In this document: in pieces, positions 63,163 to 64,000 of the stretch
How positions within the stretch are numbered: the stretch's first letter is position 1
How the letters are laid out: the number at the start of each line of letters is the position of its first letter
NCBI GenBank assembly: GCA_000525675.1
Contig: CP002190.1
Span: 62,001-126,000 of the forward strand
Source of the DNA: Bdellovibrio bacteriovorus W
Lineage (GTDB): Bacteria; Bdellovibrionota; Bdellovibrionia; Bdellovibrionales; Bdellovibrionaceae
Direction: 5' to 3'
DNA: 64,000 nucleotides
The notes under the pieces: generated by a model
Told to the model about the DNA's origin: nothing
What the model saw: only the letters and a program-made list of their open reading frames with translations
Database searches by the model: none
Position numbers and translations under genes: made by a program

Positions 63163-64000
63163 CTAAGGATTTGGTGGGGTAGGTTCTTCAGGATTTGTCG
63201 GTGGAGCAGGGGTCTCTTCTGGTGGAGTCGGTTGCTCTGGAGGAGCTTGCTCTTTGGGTTGAATATCATCGAATGTGAGATCTGCACTTACTTGCGCAAG
63301 ATAGGAGTTGTTGACGAACCACTGATAAGAGTTTGTGTAGTTGCCACCTTGAAAGAAAAAGGCCATATCACTGGCATTTGTAGGTTTTAAACCATCATTA
63401 CCTTCACACGTAGCAGTTGTTGGTCCGTAGCAAATTCCTTTGACGTCATTACTCCATTGGCCATTTGTTTGTTTATCACTCAGGAGTAAGCGCCCGTTGA
63501 CGGAATCCCCTTTAAGGGAGATGTATTCAGCCATTCTTGCATCCTGCGCATTTGAACCGTTAGCGGCAATGACTGAGCCGGATCCAACTTCGACCATGCG
63601 TGAAGTTTGCGAGCTGAGGTTCCCATTAAGAATCATGCGCCAATGTTTGGAGAAGTCCTCTTGAGAAGGAGTTGTTCTTGCTTCATAGAAGGCTTTGCCA
63701 TCAGCACCTGTGCGCGTATAGGCCGCAAATGTTTCGCTCCCCATATCGCCACCAGGATTGAGGGCAAGGTCCTTATATCCCGCAACAGCCATCTCAGAAT
63801 CTTGAGACTTTGTTAGAACGGTAAAGCCATTTCCTTTGATAGCTGTTTTCAGTTCGTCGGGAACTTTTATTTGAACAAGCTCAGTCCAACCAGCGTCTGT
63901 TGGTAAACCGATTTCATCCAAGGTTTTCAAATCCACAGCGCGCACTTGCACATCAAACTGATTGTTCGGCGCAGGTGTTGGTTCTGTTGGATTCTCTGGA
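63163..64000 (-). CDS. C-terminal part of a secreted or surface protein with proline-rich linkers
   Basis: The frame is open to the window edge, so only the C-terminal ~278 residues are seen (PENPTEPTPAPNNQFDVQVR is the leading part). A beta-rich, aromatic-rich segment (QWFVNNSYLAQVSADLTF) and a proline/glutamate-rich tail follow. The linkers on both sides are typical of surface-exposed modular proteins. The N-terminus, any signal peptide and domain identity lie outside the window. Confidence 0.7.
   Translation of the reverse strand, partial: PENPTEPTPAPNNQFDVQVRAVDLKTLDEIGLPTDAGWTELVQIKVPDELKTAIKGNGFTVLTKSQDSEMAVAGYKDLALNPGGDMGSETFAAYTRTGADGKAFYEARTTPSQEDFSKHWRMILNGNLSSQTSRMVEVGSGSVIAANGSNAQDARMAEYISLKGDSVNGRLLLSDKQTNGQWSNDVKGICYGPTTATCEGNDGLKPTNASDMAFFFQGGNYTNSYQWFVNNSYLAQVSADLTFDDIQPKEQAPPEQPTPPEETPAPPTNPEEPTPPNP

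Overview
The window looks like a chromosomal segment of a Bdellovibrio-type predatory bacterium (Bdellovibrionota). The strongest sign is a block on the minus strand (28767-38196) in which a complete-looking Flp/Tad (type IVb) pilus cluster is followed by a secreted YD-repeat protein and a tiny secreted protein. This is the arrangement known from the host-interaction (hit) locus bd0109/bd0108 of Bdellovibrio bacteriovorus. It lies a short distance from groES-groEL. Many secreted lipoproteins, TPR proteins, outer-membrane barrels, a flagellar MotAB pair and several TTG/GTG starts fit the same group. By eye the DNA is moderately AT-rich, so it is probably not the B. bacteriovorus type strain itself.

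Layout. 1-4.8 kb: a GYF/TPR membrane protein, a small membrane protein, serS and a tRNA-Ser. 5.0-6.4 kb: an intact ISL3-family insertion sequence with 24-bp terminal inverted repeats and a perfect 8-bp target duplication. 6.4-9.6 kb: a homospermidine-synthase-like enzyme, DedA, a DUF333 protein and guanine deaminase. 9.7-17 kb: a lipoprotein and two unrelated-looking secreted caspase-fold proteins around queF and a YbdG-like channel. 17-22.8 kb: housekeeping and secreted genes with three tRNAs (Ser, Arg, Asn). 22.9-24.9 kb: groES-groEL. 25-28.4 kb: two divergent outer-membrane barrel proteins, a stand-alone receiver protein and small proteins.

28.4-38.2 kb: the hit locus and Tad cluster (flp, pseudopilins, CpaB, CpaC secretin, a fused CpaE-CpaF ATPase, TadB-like protein). 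The bd0108-like gene appears to carry a one-base frameshift. Hit mutations are characteristic of host-independent isolates, so the sequenced strain may be an axenically grown derivative.

38.5-41.4 kb: hpt, a TPR protein, bamD and a BatE-like protein. 41.5-47.8 kb: a tight operon with AstC-like aminotransferase, M20 deacylase, AstA and AstD, and then mltG; this could degrade ornithine through succinylated intermediates to glutamate. 48.4-57.7 kb: nitroreductase, dusB, typA, an ABC exporter, a monofunctional transglycosylase, an epimerase, a PAP2 phosphatase and motAB. 57.8-61.4 kb: two secreted or membrane proteins of unknown function. 61.6-63.1 kb: a second, different ISL3-family transposase, followed by a 120-bp highly structured inverted-repeat element. 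The window ends inside a proline-rich-tailed surface or secreted protein gene.
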